A stretch of DNA of 35,125 nucleotides from Kitasatospora aureofaciens (GCF_019192735.1 NZ_JAHTKP010000071.1:1-35125), one strand, 5' to 3'; counted from the stretch's first letter, positions 16,084 through 23,681 are shown. The notes: generated from the sequence alone by a model not told the origin. Translations and numbers: made by a program.

Positions 16084-16722
16084 TCAGTACGCGGCGGTGA
16101 ACCGGGTGCGGCGGTGGACGGGTTGCTCGGCCTCGTCGAGGAGGACGACGGCGAGGTCCTCCATGGAGATGACGGAGTTGCCGTCGGCGTCGACCAGCAG
16201 TTCGTCGCGCCCGAGCCGGAAGCGGCCGGTGCGGACACCGGGTTCCAGCAGGGCGGCCGGGCTCAGGTACGTCCAGTCGACGTGGGTATCGGCGCGGTAG
16301 AGGTCGAGCTGCTCGCTGCAGGCCCGGGAGATCGGCAGGATCTCGGTGGGAAAGTCAGGGTCGTCGGCGACGGTCTTGCCGCCACCTCCAGGGATGGTGA
16401 GGCTGCCCGCGCCGCCGACCGCGAGCAGGCGCACGCCCGTCCCGGCGAGGCCGGCCAGCAGGCCCCGAGTGGCGACGGCCAGTTCGCCCTCGCTGCCCGG
16501 CCGCGGGCGGGTGGCGGTGATCACCAGGTCCTGGCCGGCGGCGAGGCGGGCCACGTCCTCGGCGTTGCGGGCGTCGCCGACGGCTATTGCGGCGGCGGAC
16601 GGGAGGCCGTGCGGCTTGGCGGGGTCGCGGAGGACGGCGGTGACCTTGTGGCCGCGGGCGAGCGCCTCGGCCACGACCCGGCTGCCGACGTTGCCGGTGG
16701 CGCCGAACACGGTGATACGCAT
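16084..16722 (-). CDS. NAD(P)H-binding reductase, atypical SDR/NmrA-like
   Basis: A 212-residue Rossmann protein. The start MRITVFGATGNVGS carries the G-x-x-G-x-x-G nucleotide-binding loop (Gly7, 10, 13), followed by HKVTAVLRDPAK. This matches the compact NAD(P)H-binding family (PF13460-like) related to NmrA and BLVRB. ATG 16722 has AAGGAGA just upstream. The gene follows the EamA transporter by 32 bp on the same strand and is probably its operon partner. The classical SDR YxxxK catalytic pair is not evident, typical of this subfamily, where members act as quinone/flavin reductases or redox sensors. The substrate is unknown. With an exporter and a MarR regulator next door, a detoxification role is a reasonable inference. 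Confidence 0.88.
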   Translation of the reverse strand: MRITVFGATGNVGSRVVAEALARGHKVTAVLRDPAKPHGLPSAAAIAVGDARNAEDVARLAAGQDLVITATRPRPGSEGELAVATRGLLAGLAGTGVRLLAVGGAGSLTIPGGGGKTVADDPDFPTEILPISRACSEQLDLYRADTHVDWTYLSPAALLEPGVRTGRFRLGRDELLVDADGNSVISMEDLAVVLLDEAEQPVHRRTRFTAAY

Positions 16723-16754
16723 GGGGATTCTCCTTCAGTGGGTACGGATTGCGG

Positions 16755-17684
16755 TCAGGCGTTTTCGCGCACGGGCGCGGAGGCGGGCTGCAGGCGGGGT
16801 GCCGGGGTGGTGGGTGTCGGGACAGGGGCGCGCGGCCGCTGGGTCTGGGCGGCGATCAGCGAGCCGAGGACGATCAGCGCGCCGACCGCCTGCAGCGAGC
16901 TGAGGTCCTGTCCGAGGACGAGCCAGCCGAGCGCGGTGGCGACCACCGGGCTGAGCAGCGCGAGGAAGGACACGGAGGTCGGCGGCAGGGCCCGGACCCC
17001 GCGGAACCAGAGCCCGTACGTGAGGGCCGCGCCGATCAGGCCGAGGTAGCCGTAGCCGAGCAGGTTGGCGGCGGTCAGGTGGGACGGCGGGGCGCCCTCG
17101 GCGAACAGGGCGACCGGCACCAGCAGCAGTCCGCCGGCGGTGAGCTGCCAGCCGGTGGTGGCGAGCACCGGGGCGGGCGAGACCCAGCGCTTGGAGAGGA
17201 CGAGGCCGGTGGCCATGACCACCGCGCCGCCGAGCGCGGCGGCCACGCCGATCGCGTCGAGCCGGGCGTTGGCCCGCAGGACGAGCAGGCTGACGCCCGC
17301 GACGCCCGCGATGCCGGACAGGACGGTCCGCAGCGTGAGCCGGTCGCCGAGGAACGCGGCCGAGAGCCCGGCGGTGACCAGTGGCTGGACGGCGCCGACG
17401 GTGGCGGCGATCCCGCCGGGGAGGCGGTAGGCGGCGACGAAGAGGAGGGCGAGGAACGCGCCGATGTTCAGCGCGCCGAGGACCAGTGAGCGCCACCACC
17501 AGCTGCCCTGTGGCAGCCGGCGGGTGAGGGCTGTCAGGAGCAGCCCCGCGGGCAGGGCCCGGAGGACGGCCGCGAGGAGCGGACGGTGGGGCGGGAGCAG
17601 TTCCGTGGTGACGAGGTAGGTCGACCCCCAGACGGCGGGGGCGACGGCCGTCATCAGCACGATTCCGAGTCGATTGCTTAGCAC
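16755..17684 (-). CDS. EamA/DMT-family transporter
   Basis: A 309-residue transporter with ten predicted helices in two EamA repeats. The first contains APAVWGSTYLVTTELLPPHRP and the second LALLSPVVATALGWLVLGQ. These are the signatures of drug/metabolite exporters such as RhaT/YdcZ relatives. The C-terminus is a Pro/Ala/Thr-rich cytoplasmic tail. I place the start at GTG 17684 because a minus-strand TACATT box lies exactly 6 nt upstream, a leaderless layout; the frame stays open to GTG 17723 without a ribosome site. The substrate is unknown. It is divergent from a MarR gene, and the palindrome at 17677-17688 covers the GTG start while a second covers the promoter, so MarR repression is likely. 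Confidence 0.88.
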   Translation of the reverse strand: MLSNRLGIVLMTAVAPAVWGSTYLVTTELLPPHRPLLAAVLRALPAGLLLTALTRRLPQGSWWWRSLVLGALNIGAFLALLFVAAYRLPGGIAATVGAVQPLVTAGLSAAFLGDRLTLRTVLSGIAGVAGVSLLVLRANARLDAIGVAAALGGAVVMATGLVLSKRWVSPAPVLATTGWQLTAGGLLLVPVALFAEGAPPSHLTAANLLGYGYLGLIGAALTYGLWFRGVRALPPTSVSFLALLSPVVATALGWLVLGQDLSSLQAVGALIVLGSLIAAQTQRPRAPVPTPTTPAPRLQPASAPVRENA

Positions 17685-17688
17685 TAAG
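17677..17688. promoter_or_regulatory. operator-like palindrome 1, over the EamA start codon
   Basis: CTTAGCACTAAG, embedded in the 14-bp perfect inverted repeat GCTTAG-CA-CTAAGC (17676-17689). It covers the predicted transcription and translation start of the transporter (17682-17684). Confidence 0.65.
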
Positions 17689-17690
17689 CC

Positions 17691-17696
17691 AATGTA
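17691..17696 (-). promoter_or_regulatory. -10 element of the leaderless EamA gene
   Basis: Minus-strand TACATT, 6 nt upstream of the GTG at 17684. It lies between palindromes 1 and 2. The -35 region is weak. Confidence 0.5.
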
Positions 17697-17697
17697 T

Positions 17698-17709
17698 CTC
17701 AGCGCTAAG
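17698..17709. promoter_or_regulatory. operator-like palindrome 2
   Basis: CTCAGCGCTAAG has the same CTNAG-N2-CTAAG layout as palindrome 1, with centres exactly 21 bp apart (two helical turns). It lies in the -10/-35 spacer of the EamA promoter. Confidence 0.6.
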
Positions 17710-17752
17710 GCATCCGTGAGCACTCCGGTGGTGTGATGTGGCTCACGGTTAC

Positions 17753-17764
17753 CTCATCGCTAAG
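17753..17764. promoter_or_regulatory. operator-like palindrome 3, at the -35 of the MarR gene
   Basis: CTCATCGCTAAG keeps one perfect half-site (CTAAG) and a degenerate second. It overlaps the -35 position of the MarR promoter, as expected for autoregulation. Confidence 0.5.
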
Positions 17765-17783
17765 GAATCTCGCCGGAATCCCC

Positions 17784-17789
17784 TACCCT
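17784..17789 (+). promoter_or_regulatory. -10 element of the leaderless MarR gene
   Basis: TACCCT, 6 nt upstream of the GTG at 17796. No Shine-Dalgarno precedes that codon. Confidence 0.5.
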
Positions 17790-17795
17790 GGACCC

Positions 17796-18293
17796 GTGGC
17801 AGATCATGTGGACCGCGTAGTCGCGCAGTGGGGCGCCGAGCGCCCCGAGCTGGACGTCTCCCCGATGGAGGTGTTCGGCCGGCTCAAGCGCCTCTACCGC
17901 CTGGTGGACGCGGAGCTCAACCGCACCTTCGGCGAGCACGGCCTGGACGCCGCCTCCTTCGACGTCCTCGCCACCCTGCGCCGCAGCGGCCCGCCCTACC
18001 GGCTCACCCCCACCGGCCTGATGCAGTCCGCGATGGTCACCTCCGGCGCGATCACCCAGCGCCTCGACCGGCTGGAGGCCCGTGGCCTGGTCACCCGCAC
18101 CGCCAGCGACGTGGACGGCCGCAGCCGCGAGGTCACGCTCACCCCCGAGGGCTACGCCCTGATCGACCGCGCCCTGCCCGACCACCTCGCCACCGAGCAC
18201 CGCCTCCTCGCCGGCCTCGACGACGCCCAGACCGCCGCCTTCGTCGACGCCATGCGCACGCTGCTCGCCGCCCTCGGCGACAGCCCGAAGTGA
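17796..18293 (+). CDS. MarR-family transcriptional regulator
   Basis: A 165-residue winged-helix regulator. GTG 17796 is chosen over GTG 17733 because of the leaderless promoter spacing and because the protein then starts at the usual MarR N-terminal helix (DHVDRVVAQWG). The HTH core runs through FDVLATLRRSGPPYRLTPTGLM and VTSGAITQRLDRLEARGLV (recognition helix), then the wing DVDGRSREVTLTPEGYALI. A C-terminal dimerisation helix follows (AAFVDAMRTLLAALG). MarR proteins bind palindromes as dimers and release them on binding small aromatic or oxidising ligands. The divergent EamA exporter and reductase are the probable targets, through the three CTNAG-N2-CTAAG-like sites. The ligand is unknown. 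Confidence 0.9.
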   Translation: MADHVDRVVAQWGAERPELDVSPMEVFGRLKRLYRLVDAELNRTFGEHGLDAASFDVLATLRRSGPPYRLTPTGLMQSAMVTSGAITQRLDRLEARGLVTRTASDVDGRSREVTLTPEGYALIDRALPDHLATEHRLLAGLDDAQTAAFVDAMRTLLAALGDSPK

Positions 18294-18312
18294 CGTCGAC
18301 CCGGGGCGCCCT

Positions 18313-18378
18313 CAACGGTCCCGGCAGGGTGCTTCGACGGTCCCGCCAGGGTGCTTCAACAGTCCCGCTAGGGTGTGC
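18313..18378. repeat. three tandem 22-bp repeats carrying a promoter
   Basis: Units at 18313-18334, 18335-18356 and 18357-18378 share the pattern CRACRGTCCCGSYAGGGTG. The third contains TAGGGT (18369-18374), a good -10; the first two have CAGGGT there. The 22-bp period is close to two helical turns. Confidence 0.85.
18369..18374 (+). promoter_or_regulatory. -10 element of the leaderless epimerase-type gene
   Basis: TAGGGT, exactly 6 nt before GTG 18381, inside the third 22-bp repeat. Confidence 0.5.
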
Positions 18379-18380
18379 GC

Positions 18381-19310
18381 GTGACTTTTCATCTGGTTGT
18401 CGGATACGGGCCCGCGGGGGCGGCCACGGCGCGGCTGCTGGCCGGGCAGGGGCATGAGGTACGGGTGGTCACCAGGTCGGGCCGCCCGGCCGAGCCCGGC
18501 ATCGAACACCTCGCGCTGGACGCGGCGAACCCCGAGCGGCTGACCGAGGCGGCCCGCGGCGCCGCTGCCGTCTACAACTGCGCCGCGCCGCCCCTCCACC
18601 GCTGGGCCACCGAGTGGCCGCCGCTCGCCTCCGCGCTCTGCGCCGCCGCCGAGGCGACCGGCGCGGTGCTGGTCCTGCTCGGCAACCTCTACGGCTACGG
18701 GCCGGTGGACCGCCCCCTCACCGAGGACCTGCCCCTCGCCGCCACCGGCCCGAAGGGCCGTGTGCGGGCGGCGATCTGGGACCAGTCGCGCACCCTGCAC
18801 GAGGCGGGCCGGATCCGGGCGGTCGAGGTCCGTGCCTCCGACTTCTTCGGCCCCGGCGTGACGGACGGCGGCCACCTCGCGGCGCGCGTCGTCCCGCCCA
18901 TCCTGGCCGGCAAGACCGTCTCGGTCCTCGGCGACCCCGACGCGCCGCACAGCTGGACGTACCTCCCCGACGTCGCCGCCGCCCTGGTCGAACTCGCGGG
19001 CGACGAACGCGCCTGGGGCCGGGCCTGGCACGTACCGACAGCGCCCGCCCGGTCCGCCCGCGAGATGGTGGCAGGCCTGGCCGCCGAGGCGAAGACCACC
19101 CCGATCGCGGTACGACAGCTGCCGCCGGCGATGCTGCGCCTGGCCGGGCTGTTCAGCCCACTGGTCCGCGAACTGCGGGAAGTCCGCTACCAGTTCGACC
19201 GCCCGTTCGTGATGGACGCCTCGGCCTACGAGTCCGTGTACGCCCTGCGCGCCACCCCGGTCGAGGAGCAGTTCCGGGCCACCGTCGAGTGGTGGCGCGA
19301 CCGGAGTTAG
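18381..19310 (+). CDS. NAD-dependent epimerase/dehydratase family protein
   Basis: A 309-residue extended-SDR protein. GTG 18381 is favoured by its leaderless spacing from TAGGGT; GTG 18375 is the alternative. The nucleotide loop reads VVGYGPAGAATARLL (G8-x-G10-x-x-G13), followed by HEVRVVTRSG, which favours NADP through the Arg. YNCAAPP is the NAG-like strand, and GNLYGYGP sits where SDR members have the catalytic Ser/Tyr region. The usual YxxxK is not clear; KGRVRAAIW takes its place, so catalytic activity is uncertain. RASDFFGPGV and DAPHSWTYLPDVAAALVEL are typical of this family. The substrate is unknown. It begins 88 bp after the MarR gene but has its own promoter. Confidence 0.85.
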   Translation: MTFHLVVGYGPAGAATARLLAGQGHEVRVVTRSGRPAEPGIEHLALDAANPERLTEAARGAAAVYNCAAPPLHRWATEWPPLASALCAAAEATGAVLVLLGNLYGYGPVDRPLTEDLPLAATGPKGRVRAAIWDQSRTLHEAGRIRAVEVRASDFFGPGVTDGGHLAARVVPPILAGKTVSVLGDPDAPHSWTYLPDVAAALVELAGDERAWGRAWHVPTAPARSAREMVAGLAAEAKTTPIAVRQLPPAMLRLAGLFSPLVRELREVRYQFDRPFVMDASAYESVYALRATPVEEQFRATVEWWRDRS

Positions 19311-19364
19311 TGCTCCTCCAATCAGCAGACACGGCCTGACCAGCAGGGACGGTGGATTTTCGTA

Positions 19365-20204
19365 TCAGCGGTTGACCGCCACCGCCTTGAAGAAGGTGTA
19401 GTGGAACGTCCCGCCCGGTTCCGCTGTTCGGCGCAGGTCGGTGATGCCGCGGTCGAAGGCGGCGGGTGTGGTGAGGCCGGCGGCCAGGGCGTCGGCGCGG
19501 ACGGACTCGACCATGGCGACGAAGGTGCGGCGGGTGAAGCCCTCGGCGAGGGCCGGGCGGGCGGCGTCGGCGTAGACCGTGCGGGGGCGGACGGTGACGT
19601 CGGTGAAGCCGGCGTCGGTGAGCAGGGGGTGGAGGCGGCGGCCGAGGAGGGCGTCGCCGCCGGCGGCGGCCTGGAGGCGAACGAGGTGGTCGACGGTGGC
19701 GCGGGCGGCCGGGGTCTCGGGGTGGAAGAACGCGGAGCCGTGGTCGCCCTCGATGACCGTGATCGTGCCGCCCGGCCGCAGCACGCGCCGCAGGGCGGCC
19801 AGCCCGGCGGCCGGGTCGGCCAGGTGCTCCAGGACGAAGCAGAGGAAGACGTGGTCGAACGCGCCGTCCGGGAAGGGCAGTTCGTGCAGGTCCCCGTGGT
19901 GCCAGGCCACCTGGGCGCCGGGTGCCTGCGCGGCCACCCGGGCCTGCGCCTGGGCCAGGGACTCGGTCGAGATGTCCGCGGACGTCAGCCGCATGCCGGG
20001 GCTGGCGGCCAGCAGGTGCACCGTCTGTGCGCCCACCCCGCAGCCCGCCTCCAGAACGCGGCTGCCCGGCGGGTACGCGGTGCCCGCGTGCAGCAGCTCC
20101 GCGAGGGTGTTCGCCTGGTCGCCGAGGCGTCGGGCCTCGGTGTCCGAGTAGCCGTGGACGTAGGCGGGATGGTCGCTGACGGGTTCGGTATCCGTGGTGG
20201 TCAT
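19365..20204 (-). CDS. class I SAM-dependent methyltransferase (UbiE/small-molecule type)
   Basis: A 279-residue methyltransferase. Motif I VLEAGCGVGAQT starts at residue 50, then LTSADIS (acidic end of beta2), GDLHELPFPDGAFDHVFLCFVLEHL (motif II, with the D-H-V-F-x-x-F-x-x-E-H pattern of small-molecule methyltransferases) and LRPGGTITVIEGDHG (motif III). A roughly 100-residue C-terminal region (FTDVTVRPRTVYADAARP, then EGFTRRTFVAMVESVR) is a helical lid likely to shape the substrate site. The substrate is unknown; relatives methylate quinones, antibiotics or other small metabolites. It is divergent from a MocR regulator across 29 bp, with overlapping -10 elements, so it is a likely MocR target. 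It ends 54 bp from a convergent gene. Confidence 0.88.
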   Translation of the reverse strand: MTTTDTEPVSDHPAYVHGYSDTEARRLGDQANTLAELLHAGTAYPPGSRVLEAGCGVGAQTVHLLAASPGMRLTSADISTESLAQAQARVAAQAPGAQVAWHHGDLHELPFPDGAFDHVFLCFVLEHLADPAAGLAALRRVLRPGGTITVIEGDHGSAFFHPETPAARATVDHLVRLQAAAGGDALLGRRLHPLLTDAGFTDVTVRPRTVYADAARPALAEGFTRRTFVAMVESVRADALAAGLTTPAAFDRGITDLRRTAEPGGTFHYTFFKAVAVNR

Positions 20205-20221
20205 GGCCCCAACCCTCGCGC

Positions 20222-20266
20222 CACAATGGTCCGGTGAACAGGTCCAAAGGCGCGGCTCCCGACCGG
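20222..20266. promoter_or_regulatory. overlapping divergent -10 elements and GGTCC repeats
   Basis: CACAAT (20222-20227, plus) lies 6 nt before GTG 20234. Read on the minus strand, 20228-20223 is CATTGT, a plausible -10 for the methyltransferase. GGTCC occurs at 20228, 20241 and 20262; the last two sit in GGTCCAAA contexts 21 bp apart. Repeated sites of this kind are usual for MocR regulators. Both promoters probably cannot be occupied at once. Confidence 0.45.
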
Positions 20267-21721
20267 TCCAAAAACGCGGACCCCGGCGCAGACTTCCTCC
20301 AGCTCGACACCGCCGACGCCCCGCCCGGCGGCCTCACCGACTGGCTCGCCCGGCGCCTGCGCGAGGCGGTCGCCGACGGCCGCCTCCCGGCCGGCAGCCG
20401 GCTGCCCGCCACCCGGGTGCTCGCGGGCGAACTCGGCGTTTCCCGCGGGGTGGTGACCGACGCGTACCGGCGCCTCACCGAGGAAGGGCAGGTCGCCGGG
20501 CGGGGGAGGGGCGGCACCGTGGTCGTCGCCGCGCCCGTGCCGCCCGTGCCCGCCCCGCCCGCGGCATGCCCGGCGCCCCCGCTCTTCCGGGACGACCCCG
20601 GACCCGAGGTGTTCGACGCCCTGCGCGCCGCCCCCGCCCGGATCGACCTCTCGCCCGGGGTCCCCGACCTCGCCGCCTTCCCCCGCGCCGCCTGGCTGCG
20701 CGCCGAACGCGCCGTCCTCGACGGGCTCTCCGCCCACGACCTCGGCTACGGCGACCCGCGCGGCGCCCTCCCGCTGCGGCAGGCCGTCGCGCACTGGCTC
20801 GCCCGCAACCGGGGCATCCGCGCCGACCCCGACGATGTGCTGATCACCGCCGGCATCGCCCAAGCCCTCACCCTGCTCGGCCAGGCGCTCGGCCGCGCGG
20901 CCATCACCGAGGTCGCGGTCGAGGACCCGGGCTCGCTCGGCGCCCGCCAGCACCTCGCGCACTGGCTCGCCGCCACCCCGCCCGTCCCGGTCGACGCCGA
21001 CGGCATCCGGGTCGACGCGCTGCGCGCCACCGGCGCCCCGGCCGTCCTGCTCACCCCCGCCCACCAGTACCCGACCGGCGTCGTTCTCGGCGGCGAACGG
21101 CGGCGCGAACTCCTGCGCTGGGCCGGCGAGGGCGGGCTCGTCATCGAGGACGACTACGACGCCGAGCACCGTTACGACCGCCCGCCGGTGCCCGCCCTGC
21201 GCGCCGCCCTCCCGGAACGGGTCTGCTATACGGGCAGCATCTCCAAACTGCTCGCGCCCGCGCTGCGCACCGGCTGGCTGCTGGTGCCGCCCCGGTACCG
21301 CGAGGACGTGCTCGCCGCCAAACGGTTCGCCGACCTCGGCAACCCCGTCCTCCCGCAGCTGGTCATCGCCAGGGTGCTGGACTCCGGTGTGCTCGAACGC
21401 CACCTGAGGCTGGTGCGCCGCCGCCACCGGCGCCGCCGGGACGCGATGATCGCCGCCGTCCGCACCCACCTCCCCGGCGCCGAGGTGCACGGCGCCGCCG
21501 CCGGGTTGCACCTGATGCTCACCCTCCCGCCGGGCCTCGGCTGCACCGACACCGAGCTCGCCACGGCGGCGCTCGCGCACGGGGTAAAGGTCCAGCCGCT
21601 GTCCTGGCACGCCCGGCTGCCGTACCCGCCGGGGCTCGTCCTCGGCTACGCGGCCGGCACGCCCGGCGAGATCGCCGAGGGGATCGCCGTCCTCGGGCGG
21701 CTGGCGCGGCAATTGGGCTAA
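20234..21721 (+). CDS. MocR-family regulator (GntR winged helix fused to PLP aminotransferase domain)
   Basis: A 495-residue protein with two domains. Residues ~28-95 are a GntR-type winged helix (LTDWLARRLREAVADGRLP, then GELGVSRGVVTDAYRRLTEEG). Residues ~130-485 are a fold-type I aminotransferase: VIEDDYDAEHRYDRPP gives the Asp that contacts the pyridine nitrogen, and SGSISKLLAPALRTGW-type sequence puts the PLP-binding lysine at Lys338. MocR proteins sense PLP or an amino-acid/amine ligand; examples are PdxR, GabR and TauR. The N-terminus before the HTH is disordered and overlaps the GGTCC repeats in DNA. GTG 20234 appears leaderless. The target is probably the divergent methyltransferase and itself. 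The ligand cannot be told from sequence, and no pdxS/pdxT genes are adjacent. Confidence 0.92.
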   Translation: MNRSKGAAPDRSKNADPGADFLQLDTADAPPGGLTDWLARRLREAVADGRLPAGSRLPATRVLAGELGVSRGVVTDAYRRLTEEGQVAGRGRGGTVVVAAPVPPVPAPPAACPAPPLFRDDPGPEVFDALRAAPARIDLSPGVPDLAAFPRAAWLRAERAVLDGLSAHDLGYGDPRGALPLRQAVAHWLARNRGIRADPDDVLITAGIAQALTLLGQALGRAAITEVAVEDPGSLGARQHLAHWLAATPPVPVDADGIRVDALRATGAPAVLLTPAHQYPTGVVLGGERRRELLRWAGEGGLVIEDDYDAEHRYDRPPVPALRAALPERVCYTGSISKLLAPALRTGWLLVPPRYREDVLAAKRFADLGNPVLPQLVIARVLDSGVLERHLRLVRRRHRRRRDAMIAAVRTHLPGAEVHGAAAGLHLMLTLPPGLGCTDTELATAALAHGVKVQPLSWHARLPYPPGLVLGYAAGTPGEIAEGIAVLGRLARQLG

Positions 21722-21763
21722 CGGGCGGGTGCGCTGAACTCCCTGCGGCGGTGCGGCCTTCGG

Positions 21764-21769
21764 TAGGCT
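21764..21769 (+). promoter_or_regulatory. putative -10 of the GH3 gene (TAGGCT)
   Basis: TAGGCT is a good TANNNT match, about 70 nt before the ATG at 21840. A second candidate, TACTGT (21788-21793), lies only 4 nt from GTG 21798. Confidence 0.35.
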
Positions 21770-21839
21770 GACGGACCGTACCCGTCGTACTGTTCCTGTG
21801 AGTCCCGTCGTTCCCGTCGTTCCGGCCCCGGGAGGCCCG

Positions 21840-22985
21840 ATGCCCTCGCTCCGGCGGTCCGCCCGGCTCGTGGCGGTGCTCGCGGTCCTGGCCGCCGCCC
21901 TCGGCCCGGTCCCGGCCGGTTCGGTGCCGGTGGGGCGGCGCCCGTCCGGCCCGGTGGAGAGGACTGCCGCCATGCTCAGCTCCGACTCCCGCCTGCTCGC
22001 CGGTCGCCGGATCGTCTACTCCTACCCCGGTCCGACTCCGCCGCCCGCCGTGCTCCAGGCGATCCGGGAGGGCCGGGCGGCCGGGGTGATCCTGTTCGGC
22101 GAGAACGTCACCAGCCCCGACCAACTCGCCGAGGCTGTGGGCAAGTTGCGGCAGGCGGCGGCCGAGTCGCCGGTGCGGGAGCCGCTGCTGCTGATGACCG
22201 ACCAGGAGGGCGGCAAGGTCCGCCGGCTCCCCGGGTCTCCCGAACTCTCCGCCCGTGCCACCGGGGCGGCGCCCGACCCGGTCGGCGAGGCGGGCCGCTC
22301 CGGCGTCGGGGCGGGGCAGAACCTCGCGGACTCCGGGCTGAACGTCAACCTCGCGCCCGTGCTCGACGTGTACGACACCCCCGGCAACTTCATCGACCGC
22401 CACGAGCGCTCGTACGGCCGGGATCCGGGCGTGGTGGGGAGGTTGGGCACGGCGTTCCTCGCGGCGCAGCAGGAGCTCGGCGTCGCCGCCACCGCGAAGC
22501 ACTTCCCCGGCCTCGGCTCCGCCGCCGCCGACGAGAACACCGACGAGCGCCCGGTCACCCTCCCCGTCCCGCTCGCCGACCTGCGCGCCCGCGGCGAGGA
22601 GCCCTACCGGGCGGCCATCGCGGCGGGCGTCCGCCTGGTCATGGCCTCCTGGGCGGTCTACCCGGCGCTCGACCCCGAGCACCCGGCCGGCCTCTCGCCC
22701 ACCGCCGTCCAGGGCGAGCTCCGCAGCCGCCTCGGCTTCCGGGGCGTGACCGTGACGGATGCCCTCGAAGCCGGCGCCCTCGACCCGTACGGCGACACCG
22801 GCGCCCGCGCCCTCGCCGCCGCCGGCGCAGGCATGGACCTCATCCTCTGCTCCGCCCGCGACCCGCAACAGGGCGAGGACGCCACCACCGCGCTCGCCGC
22901 CGCCCTCGACTCCGGCCACCTCGACCGCGCCGCCTTCGACGCCGCCCTCGCCCGCATCACCACCCTGCGCGCGTCGCTGGGCTGA
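21840..22985 (+). CDS. secreted glycoside hydrolase family 3, beta-N-acetylhexosaminidase-like
   Basis: A 381-residue secreted GH3 enzyme. ATG 21840 is chosen for GGGAGG at 21830-21835 and because the signal peptide (PSLRRSARLVAVLAVLAAAL) then starts at the N-terminus; GTG 21798 is the alternative. GH3 landmarks: GVILFGENV, LLMTDQEGGKVRRLPG (substrate-binding loop), NLAPVLDVYD, TAKHFPGLGSAAADENTD (the catalytic His/Asp loop of NagZ-type enzymes, with Leu for the usual His in KHFPGHG) and FRGVTVTDALEAGAL, whose Asp is the expected nucleophile. It is a single-domain form like NagZ, about 340-400 residues. Its likely job is trimming N-acetylglucosamine residues from wall fragments or chitin-type oligosaccharides outside the cell; this is family inference. 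Confidence 0.9.
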   Translation: MPSLRRSARLVAVLAVLAAALGPVPAGSVPVGRRPSGPVERTAAMLSSDSRLLAGRRIVYSYPGPTPPPAVLQAIREGRAAGVILFGENVTSPDQLAEAVGKLRQAAAESPVREPLLLMTDQEGGKVRRLPGSPELSARATGAAPDPVGEAGRSGVGAGQNLADSGLNVNLAPVLDVYDTPGNFIDRHERSYGRDPGVVGRLGTAFLAAQQELGVAATAKHFPGLGSAAADENTDERPVTLPVPLADLRARGEEPYRAAIAAGVRLVMASWAVYPALDPEHPAGLSPTAVQGELRSRLGFRGVTVTDALEAGALDPYGDTGARALAAAGAGMDLILCSARDPQQGEDATTALAAALDSGHLDRAAFDAALARITTLRASLG

Positions 22986-23099
22986 GCTGTCGGACCTGTC
23001 CGGGAGAGTGCGGCCGCATTGTCCCGGCCCTTTTCGCGCAACTCGGCCCCGGTGGCAATGGATGTCCCTGTGGTGTGCTGACGATACGTCACCTCAACT

Positions 23100-23135
23100 G
23101 CCGAGCCCGGGAGTTGGCAGCATCCCGGGCTCGGC
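23100..23135 (+). terminator. hairpin terminator downstream of GH3
   Basis: A 12-bp perfect stem, GCCGAGCCCGGG (23100-23111) with its complement at 23124-23135, and a 12-nt loop, 115 nt beyond the GH3 stop. The rest of 22986-23333 has no gene. It also contains the 8-bp inverted pair TCACAGTT (23184-23191) and AACTGTGA (23241-23248), and the ArsR-type operator. Confidence 0.7.
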
Positions 23136-23253
23136 TTCCGGCGCGCGGCGCCGACCGCCCCGACTGGCGGGGTGTGACGGCCCTCACAGTTCTCGCGGTC
23201 TCCTGCGCCCCCGCCACGGCGGCCCTTCCGTGCCCCTGGTAACTGTGACAACT

Positions 23254-23267
23254 TGAAGAAATCTTCA
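23254..23267. promoter_or_regulatory. ArsR-type operator palindrome
   Basis: TGAAGA-AA-TCTTCA is a perfect inverted repeat in a locally AT-rich patch 66 nt upstream of the ArsR gene. TGAA...TTCA palindromes are typical ArsR/SmtB sites, so autoregulation is likely. Confidence 0.65.
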
Positions 23268-23333
23268 TCTGCAGTGATGATGCTTGCGGCCTCGAGGCCA
23301 CGACAGACCCGAGCGAGAGGGAGCGAGCGAACG

Positions 23334-23681
23334 ATGCCCGTCCCGCTGTACCAGGCCAAGGCCGAGTTCTTCCGCACCCTCGGCCACCCGGTCCGGATCC
23401 GGGTCCTGGAGCTGCTCCAGGACGGCCCCCGGCCGGTCCGCGAGCTGCTGGCGGAGATCGAGGTCGAACCGTCCAACCTCTCCCAGCAGCTCGCGGTGCT
23501 GCGCCGCACCCAGCTGGTCACGGCCACCCGCGAGGGCAACACCGTGGTGTACGCGCTCAGCACCCCGGACGTCGCCGAGCTGCTGCGGGCCGCGCGCCGG
23601 ATCCTGACCGAGCTGATCACCGACCAGGGCGCACTGCTCACCGAGCTGCGTGCGCCCGGTGCCCCGCTGAAGACCCGCTGA
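23334..23681 (+). CDS. ArsR/SmtB-family transcriptional regulator
   Basis: A 115-residue winged-helix protein (MPVPLYQAKAEFFRTLGHPVR start). The ATG at 23334 follows the purine-rich GAGAGGGAG (23315-23323). The longer frame from 23253 runs through the operator and is unlikely. Core features are FFRTLGHPVRIRVLELLQDG (alpha1-alpha2), PSNLSQQLAVLRRTQLV (recognition helix) and GNTVVYALSTPDV (wing). The classical metal-binding ELCVCDL motif is absent (VRELLAEIEV in its place) and the protein has no cysteine, so metal sensing through thiolates is improbable. Homologues in streptomycetes often sit beside a SulP-type transporter; here the next gene is a 43-residue membrane protein instead. Confidence 0.9.
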   Translation: MPVPLYQAKAEFFRTLGHPVRIRVLELLQDGPRPVRELLAEIEVEPSNLSQQLAVLRRTQLVTATREGNTVVYALSTPDVAELLRAARRILTELITDQGALLTELRAPGAPLKTR

